A stretch of 8,208 bases of DNA from Solirubrobacteraceae bacterium (GTDB taxonomy: Bacteria; Actinomycetota; Thermoleophilia; Solirubrobacterales; Solirubrobacteraceae): the NCBI GenBank assembly GCA_030151725.1, contig JASLDD010000245.1, positions 1 through 8,208 of the forward strand. The letters run 5' to 3'. The notes beneath the pieces were generated by a model. That model ran no database searches. It saw only the letters and a list, made by a program, of their open reading frames with translations, and was not told the DNA's origin. Numbering within the stretch: the stretch's first letter is position 1; every line of letters starts with the position of its first letter. Below are positions 1-6,700 of the stretch, one piece after another. Made by a program: the position numbers and the translations under genes.

Positions 1-5
1 GCAGG

Positions 6-692
6 GTGCCCGATCACTCCGTGGTCCACCGCTACGCGCGCTGCATCTCCTATCCCGAGTGGGGTGTCGGAACCGTCACCGGGATCTACTTCTCCTCAGA
101 CACAGGCGACGACGCCATAGAGGTCCAGCAGTGGGCCCGCGTCAAATTCAGCCACGGCGTTCGCACCGTGCCCGCCGGCAGCATGAAGTTCGTCGACTTC
201 TCAAAGCCCGACCCTTCGGAGGAGCGCGTCGAGCGCTTCCTCATCGCCGCCCAGCGTGCAATGGCCGAAGGCGAGTACCTGCTCGCCGCCCAGCGCCTCC
301 TCTACGCACGCGACGCCGAGCCCCGCAACGTGGCCGTGCTGCGATTGATGACCCTCGCCTGGTGGCAGGCGGGCAAGCTCGACGAGGCCGCCCGCGCCGT
401 GCGCGACTGGGCGCGCGTCGACGGCAGGCGCCCCGCTCCACATCGCTTTGCCGCGCGCATCTATGAAGACATGGGCGCCGTCGATCTGGCCGAGGAGGCC
501 GCTCATCGCGCCGCCCAGCGCGGCCCCAGCGACGCCGGCGCATGGGAGCGCCTAGGCCGTCTGCGTCTGCGCTTGATCGATCGCGAGGGCGCCCTCGATG
601 CGTTCAGGCGCGCCATGAAGCTGGGCGCCGGCGAGGAGGTTCGGGAGCTCGTCGAGCAGGCACTCGCCTTGGAGCCGAGCGTCGCCGGCTGA
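6..692 (+). CDS. DUF3553-like N-terminal domain plus TPR repeat protein
   Basis: The role is unknown; it is probably a cytoplasmic protein-protein interaction scaffold. Residues 6-65 form a small beta-rich segment with a WGVGTV motif (W19-V24) and a later V-F-x-x-G-x-R-T pattern, which resembles the DUF3553/CarD-like 'pdWGvGxV' fold. Residues 72-225 are helical and read as about four TPR-like units, with small residues at the packing positions and typical links such as 'GKLDEAARAV' (123-132) and 'REGALDAFRRAM' (193-204). There is no signal peptide or membrane segment. The start used is GTG at 6. No upstream sequence is visible and the frame stays open to the window edge, so the true start may lie outside. 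The TGA at 690-692 is secure. The downstream neighbour is convergent. The TPR call is firm as a fold class; the DUF3553 call comes from motif memory and is moderate. Confidence 0.72.
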   Translation: MPDHSVVHRYARCISYPEWGVGTVTGIYFSSDTGDDAIEVQQWARVKFSHGVRTVPAGSMKFVDFSKPDPSEERVERFLIAAQRAMAEGEYLLAAQRLLYARDAEPRNVAVLRLMTLAWWQAGKLDEAARAVRDWARVDGRRPAPHRFAARIYEDMGAVDLAEEAAHRAAQRGPSDAGAWERLGRLRLRLIDREGALDAFRRAMKLGAGEEVRELVEQALALEPSVAG

Positions 693-754
693 GTCCTTGG
701 CTGCTGCGGTTGTTGGGAGGCGGCTGGCCTCGGGGTCGGGTGTGCGGCTGTGTG

Positions 755-793
755 TGTATCACTTTGCGGTTGCTGTCTAACTATGGTGATACA
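755..793. repeat. 8-bp inverted repeat TGTATCAC/GTGATACA with a 23-nt spacer
   Basis: The arms are exact: TGTATCAC at 755-762 and GTGATACA at 786-793, in a noticeably AT-richer patch (about 750-820) of the convergent spacer 693-897. The loop is long and no T-run follows, so a classic intrinsic terminator is not supported. The arm spacing would also suit a dimeric or looped repressor site, but no gene starts nearby. The rest of the spacer is a GT-rich run (about 715-757) and unremarkable sequence; I see no gene or tRNA in it. Confidence 0.55.
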
Positions 794-897
794 GAACTCG
801 GCGGGTGTAAATTGCTGATCTCCTGACTCACGGCCGATCGCCGGAATTCTCCATCGTGGCTCCCAGATACCGCCGCGCCAAAGGCCGTCAGCATCGT

Positions 898-1620
898 CTA
901 GAGGATGTTGACTGCGCGCGAGACGATCAGGCCGATCGTGACCAGCGAGACGATCGACTGCACGCCCATGATCATCTTCGCCATCGGCGTCAGCGGCATC
1001 GTGTCCGTGGGCGAGAAGGCCGCAGCGTTGGTCAGCGACACATACAGATAGTCGATGAATTTCGGTCGCCAGTCGACCGGCTCGATCCGGTCATCTGACA
1101 TCTGCGGGAAGAGGAAGTCCGGGGGGCCGTCGTGGCCGGCGGCGCGGCGCCCCGGACCGCCCCTGTCCATCTCCCAATACCACAGGCCGAAGATCAGGAA
1201 GTTGGTCAGCCAGATCAGCACCCCCGCCACGATCAGCTGCCTCGGGTTGGGTGTGGCATGACGCAGCAGGTAGTGGGTCAGGGTCGCCAGCGAGAAGATG
1301 TTGGCGGCGCTCACAAATGCCGTCAGCGAGAGCGCTGTTCGCCGTCTGATCGTGTGCTCGTGCTCGAGTTGCCGGGGCGTCGCCATTGAGAGGCCCACGA
1401 ACAGGACGCCCTCCAGGGCGGGGAGCAGCCAATGAGGCCCCACCGTGAGTCGCGCTGGGAGCGCCAGCTGCAACCCGATCGCAGCCAGGATCGTCGCCTG
1501 TGCCGGCCAGAACGGCTCAGCGGCAGCCGCCGGCGGGTACGCGCGACCGGACGGCTGTCTGGGTTCCTGGGCCACGAACCGAGAGCGTAAGGGGCGCGGC
1601 GGCCGTCCTCGCCCGCTCAC
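898..1620 (-). CDS. Ion-channel-like multi-pass membrane protein
   Basis: An integral membrane protein of unconfirmed function. Numbered from the GTG at 1620, hydrophobic segments lie at about 38-56, 62-80, 95-118, 128-149 and 213-238, with a re-entrant-looking stretch at 186-211. The last part has the layout of a two-TM K+ channel pore (P-loop, then 'PLTPMAK', then an inner helix), but the selectivity signature TVGYGD is replaced by 'NAAAFSPTD' (198-206). K+ selectivity therefore cannot be assumed. A loop at 150-185 is rich in Gly, Arg and Asp. The start is uncertain. GTG 1620 gives 240 residues with an Arg/Pro-rich head; GTG 1575 gives 225 residues and has TACGCT eight bases upstream, which fits leaderless initiation. 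The gene diverges from tatA and converges with the TPR gene. I do not recognise a named family with certainty. Confidence 0.75.
   Translation of the reverse strand: MSGRGRPPRPLRSRFVAQEPRQPSGRAYPPAAAAEPFWPAQATILAAIGLQLALPARLTVGPHWLLPALEGVLFVGLSMATPRQLEHEHTIRRRTALSLTAFVSAANIFSLATLTHYLLRHATPNPRQLIVAGVLIWLTNFLIFGLWYWEMDRGGPGRRAAGHDGPPDFLFPQMSDDRIEPVDWRPKFIDYLYVSLTNAAAFSPTDTMPLTPMAKMIMGVQSIVSLVTIGLIVSRAVNIL
1584..1589 (-). promoter_or_regulatory. Candidate -10 box (TACGCT) for the channel-like gene
   Basis: On the minus strand TACGCT is followed by 8 nt and then the GTG at 1575-1573. This matches the actinobacterial TANNNT -10 pattern and would place transcription start at or within a base or two of that GTG. 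It would make 1575 rather than 1620 the real start. No convincing -35 is visible. Confidence 0.35.
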
Positions 1621-1651
1621 GTGTGGCGCATGTCTCGATGCTCGACCGCGC

Positions 1652-1657
1652 TAGCCT
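1652..1657 (+). promoter_or_regulatory. Candidate -10 box (TAGCCT) for tatA
   Basis: TAGCCT matches TANNNT and ends 8 nt before the ATG at 1666. There is no Shine-Dalgarno sequence between it and the start, so a leaderless transcript is the simplest reading. The -35 is weak at best. Confidence 0.42.
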
Positions 1658-1665
1658 GATCGGTG

Positions 1666-1965
1666 ATGGGTATCGAGAACCCCGTTCACCTGATCTTCAT
1701 CGCCATCGTCGCGCTCGTCGTTCTGGGTCCCAAACGCCTGCCCGAACTCGCCCGTGCGCTCGGGCACGGCATCCGCGAGTTCCGGGAGGCCGTCAGCAAC
1801 CCCGGTGGCGAGGACCTGCAGGCTCCCGTCGTCGAGCCCGCCGTCTCGCAGACTCCGATTGCGCCTCAGCCGCCCGCAGCAGAGCCCGCCGTCTCGCACA
1901 CCCCCGTCGAGGCGCCCGCCGTGGCCCCTCCGCATACGATCGACTCCACCGCCGAGGAGGAGTAG
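1666..1965 (+). CDS. tatA: Sec-independent (Tat) translocase subunit TatA
   Basis: The small membrane subunit of the twin-arginine translocase, which forms the pore-like assembly that exports folded proteins with RR signal peptides. The 99-residue product has a short N-terminus, one TM helix (about residues 6-20, 'HLIFIAIVALVVLG'), the diagnostic hinge 'LGPKRLPELA', an amphipathic helix ('RALGHGIREFREAVS', about 29-43) and a disordered Pro/Ala/Val tail that is acidic at the end (EEE). The length is normal for TatA/TatB. ATG 1666 was chosen over the GTG immediately before it at 1663: the ATG lies at the proper distance from the TAGCCT box and the GTG adds only one Met. TatB is the alternative, but the hinge and helix read like actinobacterial TatA. 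No tatC is in the window. nucS follows after 53 nt. Confidence 0.88.
   Translation: MGIENPVHLIFIAIVALVVLGPKRLPELARALGHGIREFREAVSNPGGEDLQAPVVEPAVSQTPIAPQPPAAEPAVSHTPVEAPAVAPPHTIDSTAEEE
1834..1898 (+). repeat. Tandem 48-nt repeat unit in the TatA tail
   Basis: GAGCCCGCCGTCTCGCA occurs exactly at 1834-1850 and again at 1882-1898, offset by 48 nt (16 codons, in frame). It encodes the repeated tail motif EPAVSxTP. This is a small internal duplication in a region that tolerates length change. Confidence 0.7.
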
Positions 1966-2006
1966 CACTCCAAGCGCTCCTCGGGGCGTTGATCCGCCGC
2001 AGCCGA

Positions 2007-2012
2007 TACGGT
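2007..2012 (+). promoter_or_regulatory. Candidate -10 box (TACGGT) for nucS
   Basis: TACGGT matches TANNNT and ends 6 nt before the ATG at 2019, the spacing expected when the transcript begins at the A of the start codon. No Shine-Dalgarno is present. Co-transcription with tatA, whose stop is at 1965, remains possible. Confidence 0.45.
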
Positions 2013-2018
2013 CGAGTC

Positions 2019-2708
2019 ATGCGTCTGATCGTGGCCCGCTGCGAGGTCTCATATGCCGGTCGCCTCAGCACCGTCCTGCCGGAGGCCGTGCGGCTGCTGA
2101 TGCTCAAGCCCGACGGCACCTTCATGGTGTGGGCTGACGGTGGCGGTCCCGTCAAGCCGCTCAACTGGATGGTCGCGCCGACCGTGCTCGAGGAGGAGAC
2201 CGGCGAGGACGGCGTGCTGAGCCGGCTCATCGTGCGCAAGCAGCGCCAGGAGGAGCAGCTGGATATCACCATCTTCGAGGTGCTCTCTGACGTCGAGCAC
2301 GAGCTCGACACGCTGCTTGCGCTCGAGAAGGAGGGAGTCGAGCGCGAGCTCCAGGAGCTGCTCGCCGCGGCGCCGCAATGGTGCGGGGAGGGCTTTCGGC
2401 TCGTCAAGCGCGAGTGGCCCACCGACATCGGACCAGTGGATCTCATGTGCAAGGACGACCAAGACGAGTGGATAGCCGTGGAGATCAAGCGGATAGCCAC
2501 CATCGATGCCGTCGAGCAGCTCACCCGCTACCTCGAGCGCATCCGCCTCGATCCCGCTCTCGGCTCCTGTCGTGGAGTGCTCGTAGCTCAGACCATCAAG
2601 CCCCAGGCGCGGGTGCTTGCCATCTCGCGCGGCATCGACTGCGTGGAGGTCGATCCTCAGATCCTGCGCGGCGAGCGCGAGCCCGACCTGCGGCTGTTCG
2701 CGGCCTGA
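2019..2708 (+). CDS. nucS: Mismatch-specific endonuclease NucS/EndoMS
   Basis: The 229-residue product matches NucS along its whole length: N-terminal 'MRLIVARCEVSYAGRL', 'KPLNWM' (46-51), then a PD-(D/E)XK-type nuclease domain with 'GPVD' (138-141, D141), 'AVEIKR' (153-158, E155 and K157) and 'VEQLTRYLE' (165-173), then 'RGVLVAQTIKPQAR' (185-198). In actinobacteria that lack MutS/MutL, NucS cuts both strands at mismatches and suppresses mutation; it acts on DNA with the replication clamp. The extreme C-terminus carries 'DLRLF' (223-227), which resembles the beta-clamp motif QLxLF. The ATG at 2019 fits the family N-terminus exactly, so the open frame upstream to 1500 is not coding. All catalytic residues I can check are present. 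Confidence 0.95.
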   Translation: MRLIVARCEVSYAGRLSTVLPEAVRLLMLKPDGTFMVWADGGGPVKPLNWMVAPTVLEEETGEDGVLSRLIVRKQRQEEQLDITIFEVLSDVEHELDTLLALEKEGVERELQELLAAAPQWCGEGFRLVKREWPTDIGPVDLMCKDDQDEWIAVEIKRIATIDAVEQLTRYLERIRLDPALGSCRGVLVAQTIKPQARVLAISRGIDCVEVDPQILRGEREPDLRLFAA

Positions 2709-2718
2709 GAGGTACCGA

Positions 2719-2749
2719 GCAAGCAGAGCTGCTGGGGAGCGCAGCTTGC
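2719..2749 (+). terminator. GC hairpin after nucS
   Basis: GCAAGC (2719-2724) pairs with GCTTGC (2744-2749), and TGC (2730-2732) with GCA (2741-2743), giving nine pairs with a 5-nt bulge and an 8-nt loop. An alternative fold is AGCTGC/GCAGCT. It begins 10 nt after the nucS stop. There is no U-run, which is common for actinobacterial hairpins, so terminator function is probable rather than certain. Confidence 0.45.
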
Positions 2750-2752
2750 AGG

Positions 2753-2782
2753 ATGTCATGCGCATCCAGCCACGGATAGGCT
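2753..2782 (+). promoter_or_regulatory. Candidate promoter of the crotonase gene
   Basis: ATGTCA (2753-2758, four of six against TTGACA), an 18-nt spacer and TAGGCT (2777-2782, TANNNT). It lies just after the nucS hairpin and would give a leader of about 20 nt that contains the Shine-Dalgarno. Both hexamers are weak. Confidence 0.3.
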
Positions 2783-2798
2783 CCTCTCGTACCCGAGC

Positions 2799-2804
2799 AA
2801 GGAG
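2799..2804 (+). promoter_or_regulatory. Shine-Dalgarno AAGGAG of the crotonase gene
   Basis: AAGGAG lies 5 nt before the ATG at 2810 and fixes that start. It stands out because tatA and nucS have no such site. Confidence 0.75.
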
Positions 2805-2809
2805 TTCAG

Positions 2810-3595
2810 ATGACCCCTGAGCAGGCCGACCCCGGCCAGCCCGTACTCACCGAGCGACGCGACAACGTCCTGCTGATCACCCTCAACCGCCCCGAGGTGC
2901 GCAACGCGGTCAATGCCGCCCTCGCCGCAGGGCTGGCCGGCGCTCTGGATGAGCTCGACGGCGACAATTCGCTCTCAGCGGGCGTGCTCACCGGCGCCGG
3001 TGGCTTCTTCTCGGCAGGCATGGACCTGGGCGCATTCGTCAGAGGCGAGTCCGCCTGGTTCGGCGACCGCGGCTTCGCCGGCATCACCCAGCGCGCATCC
3101 CGCAAGCCGCTCATCGCCGCCATCGAGGGCTTCGCCGTCGCCGGCGGCATGGAGATAGCGCTCGCCTGCGATCTGATCGTCGCCGCCAAAGGCGCCAAGA
3201 TGGGCATCCCCGAGGCCAAGCGCTCGCTCGTGGCCGCCGGAGGCGCGCTCCTGCGGATGCCTCGTCGCATGCCCTACCACGTCGTCATGGAGCTGGCTCT
3301 CACCGGCGATCCGCTACCCGCCGAGCGCTTCCACGACTTCGGCCTCGTCAACCGCATCGCGGAGCCCGGAGCAGCCGTAGATGTCGCGCTCGAGCTCGCC
3401 GGTGCAATCGCCAAGAACGCTCCACTGGCGCTCATCGCCAGCAAGCAGGTTCTGCAGGAGCAGTACGACTGGAGCACAGCCGAGATGTGGGAGCGCCAGG
3501 GCGCCATCACCGGTCCCGTCTTCGCCTCCGAGGATGCCAAGGAGGGCTCCTCCGCCTTCAAGGAGAAGCGCGAGCCTGTCTGGAAAGGTAAGTGA
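2810..3595 (+). CDS. Enoyl-CoA hydratase/isomerase family protein (crotonase)
   Basis: A 261-residue single-domain crotonase, the normal length, likely cytoplasmic. It probably hydrates a 2-enoyl-CoA or a related acyl-CoA. Motifs in order: 'LITLNRPEVRNAVN' (22-35); 'GAGGFFSAGMDLGAF' (62-76), which carries the first oxyanion-hole backbone position; 'AIEGFAVAGGMEIALACDLIVA' region (104-125), with the second oxyanion position and E115; and 'IPEAK' (133-137), with E135. E115 and E135 align with the two catalytic glutamates of rat mitochondrial hydratase (E144, E164), so true hydratase chemistry is plausible. The C-terminal 'EDAKEGSSAFKEKREPVW' is typical of EchA-type enzymes. The substrate cannot be assigned; no beta-oxidation partner gene is adjacent. 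It has its own Shine-Dalgarno and converges on the 2-oxoglutarate dehydrogenase gene. Confidence 0.92.
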   Translation: MTPEQADPGQPVLTERRDNVLLITLNRPEVRNAVNAALAAGLAGALDELDGDNSLSAGVLTGAGGFFSAGMDLGAFVRGESAWFGDRGFAGITQRASRKPLIAAIEGFAVAGGMEIALACDLIVAAKGAKMGIPEAKRSLVAAGGALLRMPRRMPYHVVMELALTGDPLPAERFHDFGLVNRIAEPGAAVDVALELAGAIAKNAPLALIASKQVLQEQYDWSTAEMWERQGAITGPVFASEDAKEGSSAFKEKREPVWKGK

Positions 3596-3596
3596 C

Positions 3597-3661
3597 GCGA
3601 GACCGGCTGCGGTGACCGGCGTCGGCAGGGCTGTCCGGGCCAGCCCGCCTACGCGTCTCGC
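3597..3661. terminator. Nested hairpins between convergent genes
   Basis: An outer pair GCGAGAC (3597-3603) / GTCTCGC (3655-3661) encloses an inner hairpin GGGCTG (3628-3633) / CAGCCC (3641-3646) with a 7-nt loop. The symmetry works on both strands, and the outer arm starts 2 nt after the crotonase stop. No U-run follows on either strand. The likely role is a two-way stop for the crotonase transcript and the leftward kgd transcript. Confidence 0.42.
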
Positions 3662-3674
3662 CTAAAGGGAGTTC

Positions 3675-3740
3675 TCAGCCGCGGCGGCGGCGCTTGCGCT
3701 GGGCCATCACGAGCCTGAAGCGGCGCCACAGCGCGGCCAT
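3675..3740 (-). CDS. Small Arg-rich ORF coupled to kgd (21 residues)
   Basis: The ATG (3740-3738) shares its A with the kgd stop codon (TGATG), the usual layout for translational coupling. A strong Shine-Dalgarno, GGGGGAG (3752-3746), sits exactly 5 nt upstream inside the last kgd codons. The peptide starts 'MAALWRRFRLVMAQ' and ends in a K-R-R-R-R-G run; nine of 21 residues are Arg or Lys, so it would be strongly basic. It ends at TGA 3677-3675, before the nested hairpins, and would share the kgd mRNA. I do not recognise it. It may be a real microprotein, a coupling or ribosome-release element, or chance; the start signals are better than those of most genes here. Confidence 0.4.
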   Translation of the reverse strand: MAALWRRFRLVMAQRKRRRRG

Positions 3741-6700
3741 CAGCGCTCCCCCGGCGTCTTGCGGGGGTACTGCGAGATCGGCTGGCGCAGGTCGATCGCC
3801 GTCGTCACGATCCGGTTCTGTTCGTCGATGTGCGCTGCCGGGTAGCCCTCGCCCGGGCTCGCCCGCTCCGGACGCCCCACGTAGCCGAAGTGCATCTCCT
3901 GGGGCAGGATCTGCATCAGCCTCGGGAACATGTGCGCACGCGCACCCATGTTGCGCGGCTCCTCCTGCACCCACAGCACCTCTCGCAGGTTCGGGTAGCG
4001 ACCCATCAGCGCCAGTATCTGGCGTTCCGGGAACGGGTACAGGAGCTCCACCCGCGCTACCGCAAGGCCCGTGTGCGACGGACGCTCCGGGTGGCCCACC
4101 AGGTCGTAGTAGATCTTGCCCGTGCACAGCACCAGTCGCGTGACCTGCTCGTCCTGCACGCCCGGCTCCGCCCGCACAGGATGGAAGCGCGTGTCCTCCG
4201 CCATGTCCGAAAGCGCGCTCGCCGCCTGGGGGAGACGCAGCAGCGACTTCGGTGTCATGACCACCAGCGGGCGCTGCTTGGCAATGCGCGCCTGGCGGCG
4301 CAGCAGGTGGAAGTACTGGGCAGGCGTCGTTGGGCTGGCCACGCGGATGTTGCCCTCGGCGGCCGATCGCAGGAAGCGCTCCAGGCGCGCCGATGAGTGC
4401 TCCGGTCCTGAGCCCTCGTAGCCGTGCGGCAGCAGCAGCGTCAGCCTCGACGTTTGACCCCACTTGGCCAGGCCTGACGTGATGAACTGGTCCACGATCA
4501 CCTGCGCCGAGTTAACGAAGTCGCCGAACTGCGCCTCCCACAGCACCAACGTCTCCGGCGCCTCCTGGCTGTAGCCGTACTCGAAGCCCATGCATGCGAG
4601 CTCCGACAGCGGGCTGTTGTGAAGCTCCAGCGGCGCCAGCGCATCCGGCAGGCTCTGGATCGGGCACACCGTCTGGCCGGTCTTGGCGTCATGGAGAACC
4701 ATGTGGCGCTGGCTGAACGTGCCTCTCTCGGTGTCCTGGCCCGTGAGGCGCAGCGGCACTCCCTCCGTCAGCAGCGAGCTGAACGCCAGCGCCTCCGCAT
4801 GGGCCCAGTCGATCGTCTGCTCTGAGGCCTGATCCTCCGCCAGCGCCTCCCGGCGGCGATCCAGCTGTTTGACCATCTTCGGGTGCACCGTGAAGCCGTC
4901 CGGCACATGCAGCAGCTGGTTGCCCAGCTCGCGCAGACGCGCCGCCGGCACCGCCGTCTCCACCTCCGGGCTCGGCGAACGGTCCAGCTGATACTCGCCC
5001 GTGCTCTGCTCGCCACCGTGCTCCGCCGCCGAGGCGATCTTGCTCTTTAGGCGCTGGTGCAGCAGCGTCAGGTGGTCCCATACCTCCTGGGCCTGGCGCT
5101 CGACCTCCTCCGGCGAGACCACGCCCTCCGCCACCAGGCGGTCCGACCACAGTTCCGCCACCCGCTTCTTGCTCTTGATCTTCGCGTACATCTCCGGCTG
5201 CGTGTATGCCGGCTCATCCGACTCGTTGTGGCCGAAGCGGCGGTAGCCGATCAGGTCGATCAGCACGTCGTGCCCGAACTCCTGGCGGAACGCAAACGCC
5301 AGACGCACCGCGCTGATGCACGCCGGCACATCATCCGCATTGACGTGGATGATCGGCACGTCAAAGCCCTTCGCCAGGTCCGACGCCCAGCGCGTCGAGC
5401 GCGCGTCGTCTGGGTCCGTCGTGAACCCAACCTGGTTGTTCATGATCAGGTGCACCGTGCCCCCGACCTTGTAGCCGTCCAGCGCCTGCAGGTTCAGCGT
5501 CTCCGAGACCACGCCCTGAGCCGGGAACGCCGCGTCTCCGTGGATCACGATCGGCACCGCCGCATTCGTGTCCTGGTGGGCATGCGGGCCCTTGCGCGAT
5601 GTCTGCGCCGCGCGCGTCGCTCCCTCGACCACCGGCGATACGTACTCCAGGTGGCTTGGGTTCGACTCCAGGTTCACGCGAATGCTGCCTCCGTCCGGCA
5701 GCCCATACGTGCCCTGGCTGCCGTGGTGGTACTTCACGTCGCCCGTCCCACCCTGGGGGATCGTCGTGACCGCCTCTAGCGTCGAGGCGCCCTCGAACTC
5801 CGCGAAGATCGTGTCGTAGGCCCGGCCCAAGTTGTGCGCCAGCACATTCAGCCGTCCCCGGTGTGCCATCCCGATCACGACCTCCTGGCCGCCGTGGGCG
5901 GCCGAGAGCTGGATCAGCTCGTCGAGCATCGGCACCGTCATGTCCAGGCCCTCGATCGAGAATTGGTGTTGACCAAGGTAGGCCTTGTGCATGAAGCGCT
6001 CGAGCGCGTCCACCTTCACCAGGCGCCTCAGGAACCTGCGGCGCTCATCGCTCGTCAGCACATGGCGGAACGCGCCCGACTCGATGTGCTCGCGCAGCCA
6101 CACCCGCTGGCGGTGCGAGGCGATGTGCTCGATCTCGTACGCAATCGTGCCGCAATAGGTCTCACGCAGGTGCGGGAGGGCATCTGCCAGCGTGGCGCCC
6201 GGCACATACATCTGGAAGATCCTCGCCGGGAGCTTGGCCTGGATCTCCGGCGTGAGTCCCAGTGCTTCCGGGTCAAGACCCGGGTCGCCCTCTGGCTCTG
6301 AGCCCAGCGGATCCAGGCGCGCCGCCAGGTGGCCGTGGCTGCGCACGCGACCCACCAGCGTGCTCGCCGCCTGCACCGCCTGCAGCAGCTCATCTCCCAC
6401 CGCCGCGGAGGAGCTCTGGCTCGGCGCGCTCGCCTCCGCAGCCGCATGCGCCGCCGCTGCCGGTGCCGGAAGTGGCGGCGTGGGGCCAAGATCCATGCTC
6501 AGTGAGGCAAAAATTCCCTCATAGAAGCCGTGCTCGCCCTGCAAGTAGTCCTCCACCAGCGCCAGGAAACGCCCCGACTCTGCGCCCTGGATGATCCTGT
6601 GGTCGTACGTGGAGGTCATGCTCATGACCTTCTCCGCCCCGATCATCTCGCCGATGTTGCCGAGGCCCACCGGATAGCCGATCGAGCCCGTCGCCACGAT

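Noticed and set aside
693..897. tRNA, small RNA gene or small protein in the convergent spacer
   Set aside because: No T-loop consensus, cloverleaf or ORF with start signals; only the inverted repeat could be supported.
1663..1665. GTG as the tatA start
   Set aside because: It adds only one residue before the ATG at 1666 and lies only 5 nt after the TAGCCT box; ATG is preferred though not proven.
1666..1965. TatB rather than TatA
   Set aside because: The tail length could suit either, but the GPKRLPELARALGHGIREFR hinge and helix read as TatA and no tatC-linked context supports TatB.
1500..2018. Upstream extension of the nucS frame back to 1500
   Set aside because: It overlaps tatA and the divergent gene, is Arg/Ala-rich, and the NucS family starts at MRLIVARC, encoded from 2019.
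2049..2765. 238-codon minus-strand frame opposite nucS
   Set aside because: Leu/His-rich antisense shadow over a clearly conserved gene.
3741..4463. Long minus-strand frame that leads into the 21-codon ORF
   Set aside because: It runs out of frame within the E1 C-terminal domain and is Gly/Ala/Pro shadow; only the part after the coupled ATG at 3740 has its own start signals.
5057..5779. 240-codon open frame on the + strand opposite the E1 region
   Set aside because: Arg/His/Val-rich shadow with no domain, no Shine-Dalgarno and no promoter; the minus strand carries unmistakable E1 motifs.
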